Assembly (NCBI GenBank): GCA_902773395.1
Contig: CACYEJ010000298.1
Location: forward strand, 1-7,130
Direction: 5' to 3'
DNA length: 7,130 nucleotides
Source: an uncultured Ruminococcus sp.
Lineage (GTDB): Bacteria > Bacillota_A > Clostridia > Oscillospirales > Acutalibacteraceae
Both the position numbers and the translations under genes were made by a program. Position 1 is the stretch's first letter. Each line of letters begins with the position of its first letter. Below, one piece after another: positions 6,016 to 7,130 of the stretch. The notes below the pieces were generated by a model, which ran no database searches, was not told the origin of the DNA, and worked only from the letters and a program-made list of their open reading frames with translations.

Positions 6016-6155
6016 TTGAGTATACATAAATGAGCATTGTCAATTGTGTATACATAATTTTGTATGTGCGTTTGTGTATACTTTATTGTATATGATTAAT
6101 TATGTATATTTAATTGTGTATATCTAATTGTGTATGCTCGGTTGTGTATATGTAA
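6016..6155. repeat. Tandem array of ten 14-bp AT-rich units
   Basis: Ten contiguous 14-nt units without a phase break, with consensus TTGTGTATATNTAA. Units start at 6016, 6030, 6044, 6058, 6072, 6086, 6100, 6114, 6128 and 6142. The best are 6114 (TTGTGTATATCTAA), 6142 (TTGTGTATATGTAA), 6044 (TTGTGTATACATAA) and 6072. The units at 6030 and 6058 are most diverged. It lies in the convergent gap between the AAA gene terminator and the 3' end of the SUKH gene, 29 bp past that stop. There are no spacers, so it is not CRISPR. Related units occur at 3643-3712 and 6802-6885. Confidence 0.82.
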
Positions 6156-6184
6156 TCTATCGATATAATCAGATATCAAAGTAA

Positions 6185-6700
6185 TTACTCAATCTCGGGA
6201 AAGTAGTTCCATTTTGGCAATGTTTTATTATTGATAAAAATATCGATAACTCCTAAAAAGTCGTCGGATAAACGATTTACACCGCCACAATAATTTATTC
6301 CATAAAAGAAACCTTCATTATCAATACATATAAAACACGGTACAGCTTCAACCATAGCTACGGGGAAAAACTGTTTTTTATAGTATAAGCCGGTTTGGAT
6401 TATACTGTGAAATCCTCCGTTTAATACTGCCTCTGAATTGATAACAATATAATTTTTACTGCCGTTTTGTCCAATAAAATCTATTGTTAAATCACCAAAC
6501 GATGACCAAAAATCAAGAACCTTTTGAAAAGGGGGGTATGGTGTAAATATAAATGTTGAATAATCGGTCGTTTCATAGTTATCAAAAAAATGTTCATATA
6601 CTTTTTTGATTTGACTCGTATCTATATTCCGTTTTTCATTCCACCCATATTTCTGTAAATAGTGGAGAATTTGAGACTTATTATACAATGAAGTCAACAT
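6185..6700 (-). CDS. SUKH-3-like immunity protein (SMI1/KNR4 superfamily), orphan
   Basis: This 171-residue protein resembles the SUKH-3 group of the SUKH superfamily. It has an N-terminal helical LHYLQKYGWNEKRNID segment (12-27) and FWSSFGDL (64-71), the family's L..FGGL-like turn. These are followed by PVAMVEA (113-119), CIDNEGFFYG (125-134, the usual ID..G.vY strand pair) and a final helix DDFLGVIDIFIN. SUKH proteins typically neutralise contact-dependent or polymorphic toxin domains, often nucleases, by binding them in the cytoplasm. No toxin gene is visible beside it, so it may guard against toxins from neighbours, be a remnant of a toxin locus, or have another role. The ATG at 6700 is chosen because AGAGGTG precedes it and the promoter -10 lies at 6732-6737. 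A longer reading to a TTG at 6772 would begin upstream of the promoter. The gene is markedly AT-rich and no GC-rich terminator follows. Confidence 0.72.
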   Translation of the reverse strand: MLTSLYNKSQILHYLQKYGWNEKRNIDTSQIKKVYEHFFDNYETTDYSTFIFTPYPPFQKVLDFWSSFGDLTIDFIGQNGSKNYIVINSEAVLNGGFHSIIQTGLYYKKQFFPVAMVEAVPCFICIDNEGFFYGINYCGGVNRLSDDFLGVIDIFINNKTLPKWNYFPEIE

Positions 6701-6731
6701 ATTTACACCTCTAAAATCTAATTTGCTATAT

Positions 6732-6760
6732 ATTATACCATTAACAAACTGTTGTTTCAA
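6732..6760 (-). promoter_or_regulatory. Promoter of the SUKH-like gene
   Basis: On the minus strand TTGAAA (6760-6755), a 17-bp spacer and a perfect TATAAT (6737-6732). The spacer ends in TGG, so an extended -10 is also present. The start site would be near 6725, leaving about a 25-nt leader with AGAGGTG before the ATG at 6700. This fixes the start and makes the gene monocistronic. Confidence 0.82.
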
Positions 6761-6801
6761 TAGAGAGGGCAAACATTCTAAAGAAAAGAATGAGCAATAG
6801 T

Positions 6802-6885
6802 GTGTATGTGATTAAGTATACATATATAAGTATACATAATTACACATACACAAATACATATGTGTATATTAATATACATATGTAT
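6802..6885. repeat. AT-rich 14-bp repeat cluster 2 (degenerate)
   Basis: About six 14-nt units, including GTGTATGTGATTAA, GTATACATATATAA and GTATACATAATTAC at 6802, 6816 and 6830, then units in mixed orientation (ACATACACAAATAC, ATATGTGTATATTA). It is the same family as the 6016-6155 array. It lies upstream of the SUKH promoter, and no gene was seen from 6773 to the right edge. Confidence 0.6.
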
Positions 6886-6909
6886 TTACCGGATTGGAAC
6901 TCTTAAAAT

Positions 6910-6935
6910 AACTTGTTGTGCTATTAAAAATCTTA
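6910..6935 (+). repeat. 26-nt dispersed repeat, copy 2
   Basis: Matches 3885-3910 at 24 of 26 positions (two C/T differences), same orientation, 3,025 bp away. It follows AT cluster 2 by 24 bp and precedes the second hairpin block. Confidence 0.7.
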
Positions 6936-7000
6936 GAGTTTGTTTACTATAAATGAGCAAATCTTTCTCTGATATGTCAAATTGTACAATAAGTTTTATA

Positions 7001-7119
7001 AAAATTCCGCACTGCGGAATTTTAAGGAATTATATATTGTTAAGGGCGTTGCCCTTAAAAGCCCACCAAAGGCTCCGCCTTTGGAAACCGCCAGTACCCC
7101 AAGGGCACTTCCTTCGGGG
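7001..7119. repeat. Block of four GC-rich hairpins at the right edge
   Basis: Palindromes at 7001-7023 (AAAATTCCGC, loop ACT, perfect 10-bp stem), 7040-7058 (TTAAGGGC, loop GTT), 7066-7084 (CCAAAGGC, loop TCC) and 7097-7119 (CCCCAAGG with CCTT-C-GGGG, one bulge). The third, with its flanks, repeats 4079-4105 with one mismatch. Three of the four use a 3-nt loop between perfect arms. The block may continue beyond the window. Confidence 0.65.
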
Positions 7120-7130
7120 CGCCTTTTGAA

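Noticed and set aside
6016..6155. CRISPR array
   Set aside because: Units are 14 nt, contiguous and degenerate with no spacers, and there are no cas genes.
6701..6772. 24-residue extension of the SUKH-like protein from a TTG at 6772
   Set aside because: It would start upstream of the promoter -35/-10, while the ATG at 6700 has a good ribosome site and the domain starts there.

Overview
The window looks like chromosomal DNA from a low-GC, Gram-positive gut anaerobe of the Clostridia, most like Ruminococcaceae/Oscillospirales. This rests on strong AGGAGG-type ribosome sites, consensus sigma-A promoters, an Rrf2/SDR pair like Bacillus YwnA/YwnB, a DUF1703-type AAA/PD-(D/E)XK protein and many short GC-rich palindromes. 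The species assignment is inference.

Left part (about 86-3563, all genes on the minus strand, transcription right to left). Five closely packed genes follow one perfect consensus promoter (TTGACA-N17-TATAAT). In order they are: an atypical SDR NAD(P)-binding protein, an Rrf2-family repressor, a fusion of a PNPOx-like flavin domain with a 2x[4Fe-4S] ferredoxin, a zinc-type macrodomain (de-ADP-ribosylase candidate) and a class M sirtuin (SirTM). The sirtuin has Gln in place of the usual catalytic His, so it is probably a protein ADP-ribosyltransferase rather than a deacylase. Two matching 29-bp dyads (AAAGTTG-N15-CAACTTT) bracket the promoter and are the obvious candidate operators for the Rrf2 protein. 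A second dyad with a -10 element in its loop lies before the flavin/ferredoxin gene and could make the last three genes a separately regulated unit. The set reads as a redox-controlled module for writing and erasing ADP-ribose. Unlike the staphylococcal and streptococcal SirTM operons, it has no lipoyl-carrier GcvH-L or LplA2 gene within the window.

Right part (about 3640-7130). Two low-GC genes lie here in convergent orientation: a plus-strand AAA-ATPase/PD-(D/E)XK protein with a strong intrinsic terminator, and a minus-strand SUKH-3-like immunity protein with its own consensus promoter and no toxin in view. They sit among three clusters of AT-rich 14-bp repeats (one a regular 10-unit tandem array) and two blocks of GC-rich hairpins. 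The order AT cluster, 26-nt repeat, hairpin block occurs twice in the same orientation about 3 kb apart, on either side of the two genes. The whole looks like an accessory insertion beside the metabolic operon.

No tRNA, rRNA, CRISPR array or recognisable transposase was seen.
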